NCBI GenBank assembly: GCA_030765045.1
Contig: CM060962.1
Location: forward strand, 217,641,655-217,705,654
Length of the DNA: 64,000 nucleotides
Origin: Tenodera sinensis
Taxonomy: Eukaryota; Arthropoda; Insecta; Mantodea; Mantidae
Direction of reading: 5' to 3'
Made by a program: the position numbers and the translations under genes. Every line of letters begins with the position of its first letter. The stretch's first letter is position 1. This document shows positions 20,552 through 30,605 of this stretch, one piece after another. The notes under the pieces were generated by a model. The model made no database searches, was not told where the DNA came from, and was given only the letters and a program-made list of their open reading frames with translations.

Positions 20552-20579
20552 TCTCTCGACGTCCCACGTTGGATCGCCA
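20552..20579 (-). promoter_or_regulatory. Candidate primer-binding site of B2
   Basis: On the minus strand TGGCGATCCAACGTGGGACG begins two bases after the 5' LTR. It resembles the TGGCGCCCAACGTGGGGC type that pairs with tRNA-Lys, and is closer to it than the B1 site. Confidence 0.55.
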
Positions 20580-20581
20580 TT

Positions 20582-21389
20582 TGAAGCGATAAGTGATGCT
20601 TCGTGGTAACGTATCGACCGTTGTCGATTCTTGTAGTTCTGCTCCGGCTATGCTCGAACATGAGACTTTAATCCAGGGTATGCGCGGATATATTTTATAT
20701 AGATCACCCAGAATAACTTTAGAGACTATTTATTTTCAACTCTTTAACACATTTCGGAAGTTATGCCGACTTCCAATATATATATCCTCGCAGAGCAACC
20801 GCAACTCACATGTGTCCACAGCTAAGTTCTGCACCGATCTGGTAACGCTTACTGGCGTCTCCCCACGCTAAAAACGTTCCTCCCGATTTCAAATTTCATG
20901 ACGTCATCAAAAGAAAGCCTCGCATCCAAAATACTATTTCATTCCTTTTCACAATTTAGAAATGTCCCTTTCTATTAAAACATGTCCTTTTTTGAATTCC
21001 GAATATATAGTTACCTTTCTATGATTAAACAATGTTTTCTTTATATTTTATTAAACATATCACGCGACTTTTAAGGTTGGCAGACCTGAATTTTGACTGT
21101 GAATTTCAAACTAGCTTAGTTTTTCAAACGTTGGGTAACCTTAAATTTTGATGGCAATTTCAAATTATGTGGTATGACGTCATGAATCGTTAATTTCAAA
21201 CCAATAATGCATTTATCCTACAAATTTAACGACTATTATTTACTCATATTTTGCTCACCTTACAACACTTCCTACTCTATTATCTACCTATGTTATTACT
21301 CAACACTTATCGCAAATCTCACATCTGGCAATTAAATTAAAACGTGTCTTTATCAAGCCCATTCGATTTGAATCTAAATTTCGGTATCA
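20582..21389 (-). repeat. B2 5' LTR
   Basis: 808 bp, offset by 5511 from the 3' LTR throughout with no indel. TGACGTCA lies at 20899 and 21175. Confidence 0.93.
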
Positions 21390-21393
21390 AATA

Positions 21394-23005
21394 TTATGGT
21401 AATTCACATAAAGTAACAAGAAATAATAAAAAGGAACATAAAGAATTTAAGAAAGATTTGAAACAAGAAAGAGAATGTGATCCTAACACTCCTTACAATG
21501 TCTTTTTTCAAAATTTTAATATGCAAGAACTGAACATTGCAATAAATAATCTAAAAAAGAAAAAGTCTCCTGGACCAGATCACATATGTCCAAAGTTCAT
21601 AAAAAACCTTGGAAAAACAGCAAAACAACAACTACTGAAACTCTACAATCTATCCTGGAAAACCACTGTACCTGGTGAATGGCAAAAAGCAATAATTGCC
21701 CCACTCTTGAAGAAAGACAAAACAGCATCAGAAATAAAAAATTATAGACCAATAGCTCTTACTAGCATAATAGCAAAAGTGATGGAAAGAATGGTGACAA
21801 ACAGGTTAAATGGTTTCTAGCATCACAAAATTTAATAGCCCCATGTCAAGGTGGATTCAGAGAGTTCCACTCTACAAATGAACAAGTCTTACTTCTCAGT
21901 CAAGAAATCAAAGACTCCTTCAATAGAAAAGAAGATAATTTATCAGTTTTTATTGATTTCCAAAGTGCATATGATTCTATATGCAGAACAAAACTACTAA
22001 AGAAAGTAAAAAAAAATAGGGACACAAGGTCCAATGTTTTCATGGCTATGTCATTTCCTAACACAACGCTTTATTGCAACCAGATATGGAAGAAATATAT
22101 CTAAATACAAACAAGTACACTGTGGCTTACCACAAGGCGCACAACACTTTTTAATGTATTTATTAACGATCTGCCCCAACAAATACAAGAATCAGGTGTG
22201 AAGTGTGCACTATTTGCTGATGACTTAGTAATGTGGACTTCAAAACCAAAAAGCAGAAGTACAGAACTAGAAAAAAACTATGCAACAACCCTTAACCAAC
22301 TTACAAAGGTGGACCACAGAAAATTTAATGACTGTTAATACAACAAAATCAAACTACCAAATCTTTTCACTAAGAAAAAAACCACTAAAAATAAAACTAA
22401 ATTTTGAGGGTCAACAATTACCAGTAACAAAGGAAGCAAAGTATTTAGGAGTTTCATTTGATACCAAACTTACATGGACCAAACAAATAGAAAATGAAAT
22501 ACAAAGAGCAGAGAGGTGCCTTTCACTGTTAAAGCATCTAACAGGAATGAAGTGGGGATGTTCCAGAGCAACTCTTAACACAACATACAATGTATATAAA
22601 GCCATTATTTACATACTGCAGTGAAGTTCTTGTAACAGAAAACACAAAAAACATTCAAATCTTTCAAAACCAAAGTCTGAGATTAATTACAGGTGCTATC
22701 AAAACCACACTAATAGCAGATATGGAAGTACTAACCAACCAATACCCCATTGAATATGAAATAGAAAAAGCGGCTCTTATTCAACAGGAAAAGTTGATCA
22801 GACTCCCATTCAATACATGGCACAAGAGAAATTTTACACATAGACTAAAGACTCAGGAGAGCTTTCTTTCCAAAATTCAAGACCTCAGGAAGAATGTACA
22901 CCTTCCTAATTCAAAGGAAAACTTCATATCTAAAGTCAATCCAAAACATACATTAGACATCACATATTATTTACACCTGACAGAAGAACATAAGAAAAGG
23001 ATGAG
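21394..23005 (+). mobile_element. LINE-B copy, segment 3: reverse transcriptase, broken
   Basis: It continues segment 2 after the B2 insertion. 21400-21820 has KKKSPGPDHICPKF and NYRPIALTSIIAKVMERM, the standard start of LINE RT. In shifted frames SVFIDFQSAYDS, GLPQGA and ALFADDLVMWTS (catalytic ADD) follow, then KYLGVSFDTKLTW and LKHLTGMKWGCSRATLNTTY in the thumb. It stops near 23005 before RNase H, where Harbinger-like sequence begins, so the 3' end is missing. At least four frameshifts make it dead. Confidence 0.82.
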
Positions 23006-23059
23006 TTACATGGAGTGTTGAGTTCTCGAGACGAATTATCAAGATTCTACTGTACCAAG

Positions 23060-23200
23060 TTTACATGGGGATGAATATACCAACAGAAAAGTTGTCCCTA
23101 GTATTACTGCTCATACAACTTGTAGAAGAGTTCACCAATGTTGATGTTACATGGCCTGGATCTGTACATGACTCCAGTTTAGACTCCAAAAATGTTTAAA
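23060..23200 (+). pseudogene. Harbinger (PIF/HARBI1-type) transposase fragment
   Basis: In two adjacent frames the translation gives DEYTNRKVVPSI followed by FTNVDVTWPGSVHDS. The PGSVHDS motif and the preceding NRK block are typical of the DDE nuclease of Harbinger-like transposases. Only about 45 residues survive, with one frameshift near 23130. It abuts the broken end of LINE-B. Confidence 0.6.
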
Positions 23201-23329
23201 GTTAAAATATATTTTTTGCCCAAAAATTGTAATTTTTGGGTTTGAAAATTAAAAATATATGCTTAAGACACATCTGGCAATAAAACCTAGAATATGTAAG
23301 TATCTATATCTATAGAGTATTTATAGAGA

Positions 23330-23760
23330 CTGTCTTCAAACCTACTAAACAGCTCAACAGCCTACTACGCTCATCTAAGTATTTGAGGAACCCCTCTCCT
23401 TGGGTGACGTATACCAGATTCCCTGTGTGTGTGGTACAGTGTATATTAGCACGACACTACATAGCATCAACACCAGGCTGACTTGGGCAATTTGAGAAGT
23501 TAGCAGTTGCTGAACATGCCATAGAAGTGGAGGGGGAACACATCATAAAGTTTCAACACATCAGCATTCTCTCAACCATCTCGCATTACCACGCTCAACT
23601 ATAGCACAAAGGTATAGGAATTTATAAGCACCCCAACAATTTTAACAGGAAGGAAGAAAGTCTTAAGCTCAACAGAACTTTGTGTCCCATGATTGATGAC
23701 ATTAAACAATTCAGACAGTGAAACAACGTGGACCAATCCGTAACTAGTAGTGACCAAGAA
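23330..23760 (+). pseudogene. Penelope-like GIY-YIG nuclease remnant, second family
   Basis: Frames give VYQIPCVCGTVYIS (GIY-YIG core, with the final Gly changed to Ser), then after a shift LAVAEHAIEVEGEHIIKF and IGIYKHPNNFNRKEESLKLN. That order (GIY-YIG, AEH, H-x-I-x-F, Asn-Phe-Asn-Arg) is the 3' nuclease domain of Penelope-like elements. It is clearly different from the Penelope at 26700 and closer to the pair at 51476-52790. The RT part is absent. Frameshifts near 23480 and 23560. Confidence 0.65.
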
Positions 23761-23780
23761 GCAGCTGGGCCCCTCCCATC

Positions 23781-24168
23781 AGGAATCACTGTTTGAATTT
23801 TTGGTAGTTCCCATCTTTTATTCTTTGATTTTTCATAGTAATATTTTGCAATAATTTTTTTGAATTCAGAGTTGACTAATCTTTTAGCTGCATAAAATGG
23901 TAAATTAACTATAGATTTTTGTACACCACTGGTACCCTTTTTTGCAAGAAAATCAGCTTTCTCATTACCACTCAGTCCACAGTGAGCCGGTATCCATTGG
24001 AAGACTATGTGTTTTTGAAGTGCTGTTAGATGGGTAAGGATTTTCCAACATTCTATAATAGTTTGGATTTTTGATGACAACTTGGAAGTAATTGCTATAA
24101 TTGCTGCCCTGGAATCTGAGAGAATAACTGCTTGCTGAAAATGTGAAATTCTGTACAAAAGATTTTGT
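23781..24168 (-). pseudogene. LINE-B RNase H fragment, truncated at both ends
   Basis: The minus strand reads AVILSDSRAAIIAIT (third RNase H Asp), then VFQWIPAHCGLSGNEKADFLAKKG (His and last Asp), matching 53330-53690. Neither the LINE 3' end nor its tail is present, so this is a rearranged piece and not a normal insertion. The left junction shares TCAGGAATCACT with the intact copy at 53295. Confidence 0.75.
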
Positions 24169-24640
24169 AGGGGGACATTTAAATATTGAGACTTGGTTTT
24201 CTCCATTTAAAGATTTCTTTTTTCAGTCAAATTTTGGCATGCATTACTTGTACCTCAGATTCAAAATTAAACTTATTTTATCATTTCGTGGTTCCAATGA
24301 ACTATTAAAACTATTTATTTTTTCTTGTTTGCTGCAATTAGTTTTCTAAACCAATTTGTACTTCTCAAAGCTCTTTGAATAGGAAACTATATTAAAAAAC
24401 AGCTGCAATTAAAACTACTTACTACTACTACTACTAATTTTTTCCCAGAAGCTTTTACTTATTTTCTGACATGTGATCATTTTTAGTCCTTGATGACTTA
24501 AAGACAGCAGAATCCCAAGGTATATTTTCAAACTTTGGACTATAAATGCTATCTTATACAGGATTCTAAGTATACAATTCCATTCATTATATACTACTTC
24601 TGGTTATGATTCTATACTAACTACAGTTCTTTTAAATACT
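24169..24640. other. Non-coding stretch, nothing recognised
   Basis: T-rich sequence with a short (ACT)n run near 24418-24436 and a KTKSQY-type frame that only reads through LINE-B flank. No gene or element seen. Confidence 0.5.
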
Positions 24641-24649
24641 TTTATACTC

Positions 24650-24843
24650 ACTCAAACTGAACTCTGCTGACTTTACATGAATCACAACCATTGGGATCAT
24701 TACTAGTACCACCAGGTTGACAATATGTGCTATCATTCCAGGAGTCTGTGAAATAATTTCCTGTAGAGTAATAAATGTAATAAATCTCTCCACCAACTTG
24801 GACTTGTAGAATTTCCAAGGCTCTTAAATAATGCAATGCTTCT
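24650..24843 (-). CDS. Possible internal exon of an unidentified host gene
   Basis: On the minus strand a pyrimidine-rich tract ends in TTCTGAG/AAG near 24843. An open frame of about 62 codons follows, then GTGAGTATA, a near-consensus donor, at about 24650. The peptide is Tyr-, Gly- and Cys-rich, with blocks VGGEIYYIYYSTGNYF and DPNGCDSCKVSRVQF. This looks like a secreted or extracellular segment, but I do not recognise the family. Neighbouring exons are not visible, and it lies among element fragments. It could be a true exon of a gene with very long introns, or chance. Confidence 0.3.
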
Positions 24844-24850
24844 CAGAACA

Positions 24851-25272
24851 TAAAGAAAATATGTAATCAGGATTTAGAAGAAAAGGCACACCAAAAAAAT
24901 TAAAATTTCAAGGCTTTCTTTTTTCCAAAATCTATTCAGGAAGATAAAACATGTCTATGCAGTGCTTTAAAATTTCAAAAACAAATACATGGCTTGAACA
25001 ATATATGTTTAGCCAAACCAACAAATCTAAAACACAGCATCTTAAATTGAACACTCCTACAGAACGGGAGTGCACACTGGTAAGGTTTCAGTTCTGTTTA
25101 CATTATTTAAGGACAGTGGTATGTATGCCAAGCTCAGTATGGTGTTAAACTATATACATTTCAAAATCAGAAGTCAGGAGCGTTAATTCTGTCATAAGGT
25201 AATGAAAATTACACCACCTATCCGATAAACGTTTTTTTTTTAACATATTGATAATACAAGGTTTTGACTCAA
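24851..25272. other. Non-coding stretch, nothing recognised
   Basis: AT-rich, with no conserved frame and no repeat family that I can identify. Confidence 0.5.
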
Positions 25273-25879
25273 GGGGTATGTGAATAGCAACCACAAGGTA
25301 CCCAAGCTAAGCAGAATATTACTTCCACTTACTGGTGTTTTGCTCCTCACTGTAACTTTTCTATCTGACCTTACCTTGGTCATCTCTTGTTCTCTTTCGT
25401 CCAATATGACACAATGTTGGAGGACGTTAATTTAAAAAAAAAAAAAAAAAAATCTCTTGTTCTCTTCCGACCCCAATGCTATTAGGGTTCCTGAGGGCTA
25501 GGGAGTCTTTATTTTTCCAACCTCTCCATTTCTCTAATTTCTCTATAAAATCTTAACCCCTAACATGCTGACCTGTCATGGCATGTAATACGTCCTCTGA
25601 TTGGTAATCAGAGGATATGGTCTGTGAATTTATTTTGATAATTCTCCCGGTCAGGTCGGTGAGACCCGTAAATCAACGACAGGTGTGGTCCTCCAGACAT
25701 TCTGGGGGTTGTGAGAGAGCGATGTAACCGCCAAAACATAAAAATATGGTGCTCTCTAAAAAGCGGTTACTATTACTGCTATTGCTCTCCTCAATATCAT
25801 CAGTGAAAAATATTGGAGAGCAAGAGGATTAATGACTTCATTGTCAGAAATCCAGCATTAGCTAACAACAACAACAACA
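25273..25879 (+). mobile_element. Short element made of LINE-B 5' UTR joined to LINE-B 3' tail
   Basis: It starts GGGGTATGTGAATAGC like the LINE-B head at 7210 and follows that 5' UTR to about 25800, including the structured block (CCCGGTCAGGTCGG onward). It then jumps, without any ORF body, to the last roughly 20 codons and tail of LINE-B (AGTGAAAAATATTGG to a GCTAACAACAAC tail), which match 26610-26694. A head-plus-tail derivative without the coding region parallels RIME relative to ingi in trypanosomes. It would need the parent's enzymes. A 53-bp poly(A) insert lies inside at 25400-25452. Confidence 0.7.
25400..25452 (+). mobile_element. 53-bp poly(A) retroinsertion with 17-bp target duplication
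   Basis: TCTCTTGTTCTCTTTCG (25383-25399) and TCTCTTGTTCTCTTCCG (25453-25469) flank 34 bp of sequence plus 19 A (25434-25452). The paralogous site at 7322-7338 has one copy of the repeat and no insert. This is an extremely 5'-truncated, poly(A)-tailed retroposition, made by machinery of the L1 or RTE kind and not by the AAC-tailed LINEs here. Confidence 0.85.
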
Positions 25880-25880
25880 T

Positions 25881-26694
25881 TTCCAGAACATGAATGGCTC
25901 CATATTTATACTGATGGATCATTGATATCAAACCAAGATGGAGCAGGTGCTGGAGTCACATAACAGCTCTTTTCCTATTACAAATCTTTAAGTTATGGAA
26001 CTACAAACTTTGATGGAGAAATTGAAGCAATTCGAATGGCCCTACAAAATCTTTTGTACAGAATTTCACATTTTCAGCAAGCAGTTATTCTCTCAGATTC
26101 CAGGGCAGCAATTATAGCAATTACTTCCAAGTTAACACCAAAAAACCAAACAATTATAGAATGTTGGAAAATCCTTACCCATCTAACAGCACTTCAAAAA
26201 CACCTAGTCTTCCAATGGATACCAGCTCACTGTGAACTGAACTGAGTGGTAATGACAAAGCTGATTTTATTGCAAAAAAGGGTACCAGCAGTGTCCAAAA
26301 ATCTATAGCTAATCTACCATTTTATGCAGCTAAAGGACTAGTCAACTCTGAATTCAAAAAAATTATTGCAAAATATTACTATGAAAAATCAAAGAATAAA
26401 AGATGGGAACTACCAAACATTCAAACAGTAATTCCTGAGTATCCTCGAAAAACAGCAGTTGCAACCTTCAGGTTGATTACAGGACATGATTGTCTGGCAA
26501 AACATTTAAACAGAATTCGGATATATTCTTCACCACTCTGTCCTCTATGTGATCTGCAAGGGGAAATGGATTGAGACCACCTTCAAATATGCCCGGCCAC
26601 TTCTAGTGCCCCATCCATCAGTTAAAAATATTGGAGAGCAAGAGGATTAATGACTTCATTGTCAGAAATCCAGCATTAGCTAACAACAACAACA
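25881..26694 (+). mobile_element. LINE-B 3' part: RNase H and tail, 5'-truncated
   Basis: It begins at PEHEWLHIYTDGS (first RNase H Asp). After a stop it continues through GEIEAIRMAL (Glu), AVILSDSRAA (Asp) and VFQWIPAHC, then the C-terminal CPLC-x-H-x-C zinc motif region, ending with a GCTAACAACAAC tail at 26694. Several stops (for example TGA at 26243) show it is dead. It sits directly after the tail of the head-tail element, with ATTT at the junction. Confidence 0.8.
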
Positions 26695-26880
26695 TTTAAA
26701 AAATTAAATAATATTGAACTTAGGTTATATGACATACATTTAAAATTAACATGTATTTTAGGTAACTTAATTTGGGTTAATTTAGAATCTAAATTATTTG
26801 AGAATTTAAATTTTAGCATGAAAAGAAAAACAAAGAGGTTAAAAAACAAGTTAAATAGATTATGCCAATAGCAACAGAAG

Positions 26881-27290
26881 TTGAATATAAAGAAACCAAA
26901 TAATCATACAAATAATGTAATTAATTTATCAAATTGTAACTTTAATGAGAAAGAAATACATTTTCTAAATAAAGGTATGAAAGCTTGTGCAAATTTTTCA
27001 AAAAACACAGATGATTTTGTTGCAGATATTGAAATTGTCAGTGAAGATTTAAATGACATTAATAAATCCTTGATTAAAATGAAATGCACTAACATTTTGA
27101 AAGATATAAATAAAAATCAACCTAAAAGTAATTATAATAATCATATTATTAAATCATTGAATGAAAAGGACATAATTTATATTACAAAGGCAATAAAATT
27201 GTAATTTTAGATCCATCTGATTATATTAATAGAGTAAAACTTTTTCTTGATAGTGAAGATTACTTAAAAATTGATAATGATCCTTTAAAA
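26881..27290 (+). pseudogene. Penelope N-terminal region
   Basis: An open frame of 107 codons carries the NLSN and LNKGMKACANF blocks that precede RT in this class. A missing base near 27190 shifts the frame before VILDPSDYINRVKLFL. The solo LTR then splits the coding sequence at 27291. Confidence 0.7.
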
Positions 27291-27291
27291 T

Positions 27292-27941
27292 TGGTGCTGC
27301 TTTTATTGAAGTGTTGCTTCGCGTTTGAGCGATGTGGCTCTTATTTCTCTCAGGGCGTGGTAACGGATGGAATGAAAAATCACACGATGTTTCTTCACCA
27401 CAATGTACTATTTTATTAACACTTTTTCTCTATTTTACATTTAAATAAATCCTCTTAGCACCATTTTAGATTATTTAAGTCTTTCCACTTTTCCAAAAAG
27501 TGGAACAAAAGCTTGATGAAAGTCTGGTAAATGTTCTACAATGTTCACATGCTACCCAAAGCACGTCCTATCACCTCGAATATTTAGGCGCTAGTGGGAG
27601 AAGTCCAGCGTCATCTCATGTGATACTACCTTTCTCGTATACATCTGCGCATGCATCCGTCAAATAGTTCCCATATTGTTAGGGAAGCGATCTTTAGCTA
27701 TCCTGATTTCGCTTTTAATATTGAACACATACAATTCTAATATTTATACATATATATTAAAATCAAATATGGAAATATTTATGACGTCTTTAAACAAACT
27801 TAATTGTTCGTAACAATGAACATTAGTAACACGTTTTCGTCATTTAACCATCTCATACCAACATCAAAAAAAACAAATTACACTCCTAACAAATATTCAT
27901 ATAAATGATTTTCTTTTGGGGTCTTCTAATATTCTGTCTCA
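27292..27941 (-). mobile_element. Solo LTR of Gypsy family A, inside Penelope
   Basis: 650 bp, reading TGGTGCTG to CTGTCTCA on the plus strand, flanked by AAAT at 27288-27291 and 27942-27945. It is closest to the LTR at 56854-57475 (shared TTCTTCACCACAATGTA block). Removing it rejoins the Penelope codons across a DPLK/SCIS junction. It was left by recombination between the two LTRs of a former full element. Confidence 0.9.
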
Positions 27942-27959
27942 AAATCATGTATTTCAACT

Positions 27960-28983
27960 TTTAATAAAATTCTCAACGAAGTGAAAATGATAACTAAAAA
28001 AGAAAGAAGTATTTTAAAAGTTAATAATCCAGTTTTACCTAGATTGTATGCACTTCCTAAAATTCACAAACCAGGAAATAAAATGAGACCGATTACAAAT
28101 TGTATAAATTCACCTACATATAATTTGGCAAAATGGTTAACTAAAAAATTCAGTACCTTTGATCAATTTGAAAGTTTAAGTATTAAAAATTCTTTTGAAT
28201 TAGTAGAAAAGATTAGCAACATAGTATTGTCTGATAATGATAAACTTGTTTCTTTTGATGTAACTGCTTTAGTTCCTAGTATGCCTAGAAATTAATCTTT
28301 TGATTTTTTTAAAAAAATGGTTAAATTCTTTTGAATTAAACAAAGAATTAACAGGTGATTTTGTAAAACTTACAAATCTTTGTTTAGATCAAAATTTCTT
28401 TAGTTTTAATGGTAATTTTTTTCAACAAACTTCTGGCTTGGCAATAGGTAGTCCACTCTCGCCATTTCTTGCTAATCTTTTCATGAGCTTTTTTGACACT
28501 CAAATTATAAAATCATGCCCTCTAATTTTCAAAATATGGTATAGATATGTGGATGACATTTTTGCTGTTGTCCCTAAAAAACAGATAAATGATGCTTTAA
28601 AACTTTTAAATTTACAAGATAAAGCCATACAATTCACTTTGGAAACCGAAAATAATGGATGCCTTCCGCTCCTGGACTTAAAAACTAAAAGACATAACAA
28701 TTAATTGAATTTTGGTATTTATAGAAAATCTACTCACACTGATAATTACATAAAAAATAAAAGTTTTAATCCTTTTGCACATAAATTTGCTGTTTTCAAT
28801 AGTTTAATTTATAGGTTAATAAATATACCCCTTAATAAAGAAGAATTTGACACGGAATATAAACACATTATTAACACTGCAGTAATTAATGGTTTTAATA
28901 CAGATTTTATACATAAAAAGGTAGAAAATTTTAAGTATCAAAAAGCTGTTAAAGAAGTTCCTACCCAAAAAAATAAAAGATAA
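27960..28983 (+). pseudogene. Penelope reverse transcriptase
   Basis: The frame from 27981 covers fingers and palm: NNPVLPRLYALPKIHKPG, RPITNCINSPTYNLAKW, KLVSFDVTALVPSM (first catalytic Asp). After a stop at 28293-28295 it continues with QTSGLAIGSPLSPFLANLF and YRYVDDIFAVVPK (catalytic YVDD), then a thumb-like region. Three stops (28293, 28702, 28981) cut it into pieces, but the protein sequence itself is well preserved. Confidence 0.85.
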
Positions 28984-29109
28984 TTGTATTTTTAAAAGGT
29001 TTACTTACAATCCATGGGCCAATAAAAAATTTACAAAGATTTATAAACAATATGGAATAAATTTGGTCCCTCAAAATAAATTTAATATACAAAATTTACT
29101 AATTTTTTC

Positions 29110-29463
29110 TAAAAAAAAATAAAATACCAAATTATAAAAAATCTGGCATTTATCAATTTAGCTGTTTGGATTGTGATAAGGTTTATATTGGGAAAACTGA
29201 ACATCAGTTATAAACCAGAATAAAAGAGCATTTTAGAAATATTAAATATAAACAAGCTGAGAACTCAGCTGTGGCAGATCATTTTTGGTCATTTAATCAT
29301 GAAATTAATCCAGAAGTTACATTATTAAAACAATTAAATGGACCTATAGATTTTATGGTTTGAGAAAAAGTATTTATTTTAAAAAACAGGAACCGTGTTA
29401 TGAACTTTGAAATACCTCCTATAGATTGTATTTATAGATTTTTGTTTTCAGAGATTGGTAATT
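29110..29463 (+). pseudogene. Penelope GIY-YIG endonuclease
   Basis: The translation shows KSGIYQFSCLDCDKVYIGKT, then after a stop TRIKEHFRNIKYK and ADHFWSFNHEINPEV. This matches the minus-strand copy at 4788-5237. The GIY, YIG, Arg and His-containing blocks are present; stops at about 29211 and 29360 break it. Confidence 0.8.
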
Positions 29464-29849
29464 AAAATGAGCATCAGTATCTATGTTTTTTGTTTTCAGA
29501 GATTAGTGATTAAAATGAACATCTGTAGCTTTGGTAACAAATTTGTTTGTATAGCTTTGAGAATGAGTTGGAGTCAACTTGAAACTTTAGTCAGCTTTGC
29601 ACCAAGAACTTGCAACATTACTAAGATAAGTGAAGTTTTTAGTTTCTAATTTGTTCTTACTTTAGAATCTTGTTGCTTCACTGTTAATAGCTTCAATTTC
29701 CTTAAAAAATCAGTAACTAACAAAAGGTTTTTGCTCTTTAAGCAACATTGTGCTTCATTTTAATAGAATAAATCATTTTTAAGCATTAAGATCTCAAGTT
29801 TCCCATACTGAAAATTACATATAAAATCTGCTGAGTGAAATACTTAAGG

Positions 29850-29946
29850 CAGTGTCGGCTGTTGAAATGAAAATGAATTCATTACCAGGACTAAAAGTAC
29901 TAAAAGACAAACTTAAAGATTTGTTTGAGAAAAACAATGGTTTTTA
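29850..29946 (+). pseudogene. hAT-like transposase remnant, part 1
   Basis: The frame gives VSAVEMKMNSLPGLKVLKDK followed by LFEKNNGF. This resembles the segment upstream of the C-terminal dimerisation region in some hAT-family transposases and hAT-derived insect proteins. It is short, and a stop follows. Assignment rests on its pairing with the fragment at 30491-30605. Confidence 0.35.
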
Positions 29947-30019
29947 AAAACCGTGTAGGGTGGCTCAAGTCATGGAAGGTAAACAAGTGGGTCATTTAGA
30001 ATATGTGAGTGATAGTGAC

Positions 30020-30480
30020 ATCCCTTTGGTTAAATATACATGGGCTCTAATGACCTAGCTGTCAACGGGCCCTCAAACCCTACTCACTCACTCACTCACT
30101 CACTCACTCACTCACTCACTCACTCACTCACTCACTCACTCACTCACTCACTCACTCACTCACTCACTCACTCACTCACTCACTCACTCACTCACTCACT
30201 CACTCACTCACTCACTCACTCACTCACTCACTCACTCACTCACTCACTCACTCACTCACTCACTCACTCACTCACTCACTCACTCACTCACTCACTCACT
30301 CACTCACTCACTCACTCACTCACTCACTCACTCACTCACTCACTCACTCACTCACTCACTCACTCACTCACTCACTCACTCACTCACTCACTCACTCACT
30401 CACTCACTCACTCACTCACTCACTCACTCACTCACTCACTGACTCCTCACTCACTCACTCACTCAATCACTTACTCACTA
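30020..30480 (+). repeat. (ACTC)n microsatellite, about 90 units, with a short leader
   Basis: Perfect tetranucleotide repeat from 30081 to 30440, imperfect to about 30480. The leader GGGCTCTAATGACCTAGCTG-type sequence at 30038-30080 looks like the 3' end of a retroposon with this repeat as its tail. It splits the hAT-like remnants. The Thr-His-Ser-Leu frame read through it is not a gene. Confidence 0.95.
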
Positions 30481-30490
30481 AATATACATA

Positions 30491-30605
30491 TCTAACATCC
30501 TGTGATGAGGAAAGGTCATTTTCACAATACAAAGTGTTATATAGAGATAATTGGCACACGTTTATGATGGACAATAATTATTTAATTATTTGGAGAAGTG
30601 TTTTG
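30491..30605 (+). pseudogene. hAT-like C-terminal dimerisation fragment, part 2
   Basis: The frame reads LTSCDEERSFSQYKVLYRDN, then a WHTFMMDN block. The ERSFS motif preceded by a Ser/Cys-rich turn is typical of the C-terminal dimerisation region of hAT transposases. Only about 40 residues are visible, ending before the Gypsy LTR at 30736. Confidence 0.5.

Larger units (their letters stand above)
15071..21389 (-). mobile_element. Gypsy-type LTR retrotransposon B2, internally deleted
   Basis: A 6319-bp unit in the opposite orientation to B1, bounded by AATA (15067-15070 and 21390-21393). It has two 808-bp LTRs that differ at about six positions that I noticed. On the minus strand: 5' LTR 21389-20582, primer site, gag 20280 to about 18350, pol 18351-16461, 3' UTR, 3' LTR 15878-15071. 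It is a sister subfamily of B1. Its internal deletion is different: sequence after the DARK region of RT joins integrase at about 17220-17260, and the frame is lost. Gag also has a one-base insertion. Confidence 0.92.
26700..29704 (+). mobile_element. Penelope-like retroelement (RT plus GIY-YIG), broken
   Basis: One element of about 2.35 kb once the solo LTR at 27292-27941 is removed (AAAT duplicated). N-terminal frames give VINLSNCNFNEKEIHFLNKG, typical of Penelope. 27190-27290 has a VILDPSDYI block. The RT has PRLYALPKIHK, GSPLSPFLANLF and YRYVDDIFAVV (catalytic YVDD). The GIY-YIG nuclease lies at 29120-29400 (GIYQFSC, VYIGKT). The terminal block 29600-29704 recurs at 3370-3526, 4637-4720 and 5562-5660. 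Frameshifts near 27190 and 29110 and several stops inactivate it. Confidence 0.85.

Noticed and set aside
29500..29704. Hammerhead ribozyme in the Penelope terminal block
   Set aside because: No CUGANGA...GAAA core with proper stems was found by eye; a covariance-model scan would be decisive.
30040..30495. Long open frame of Thr-His-Ser-Leu repeats
   Set aside because: It is a translation of the (ACTC)n microsatellite and has no independent coding evidence.
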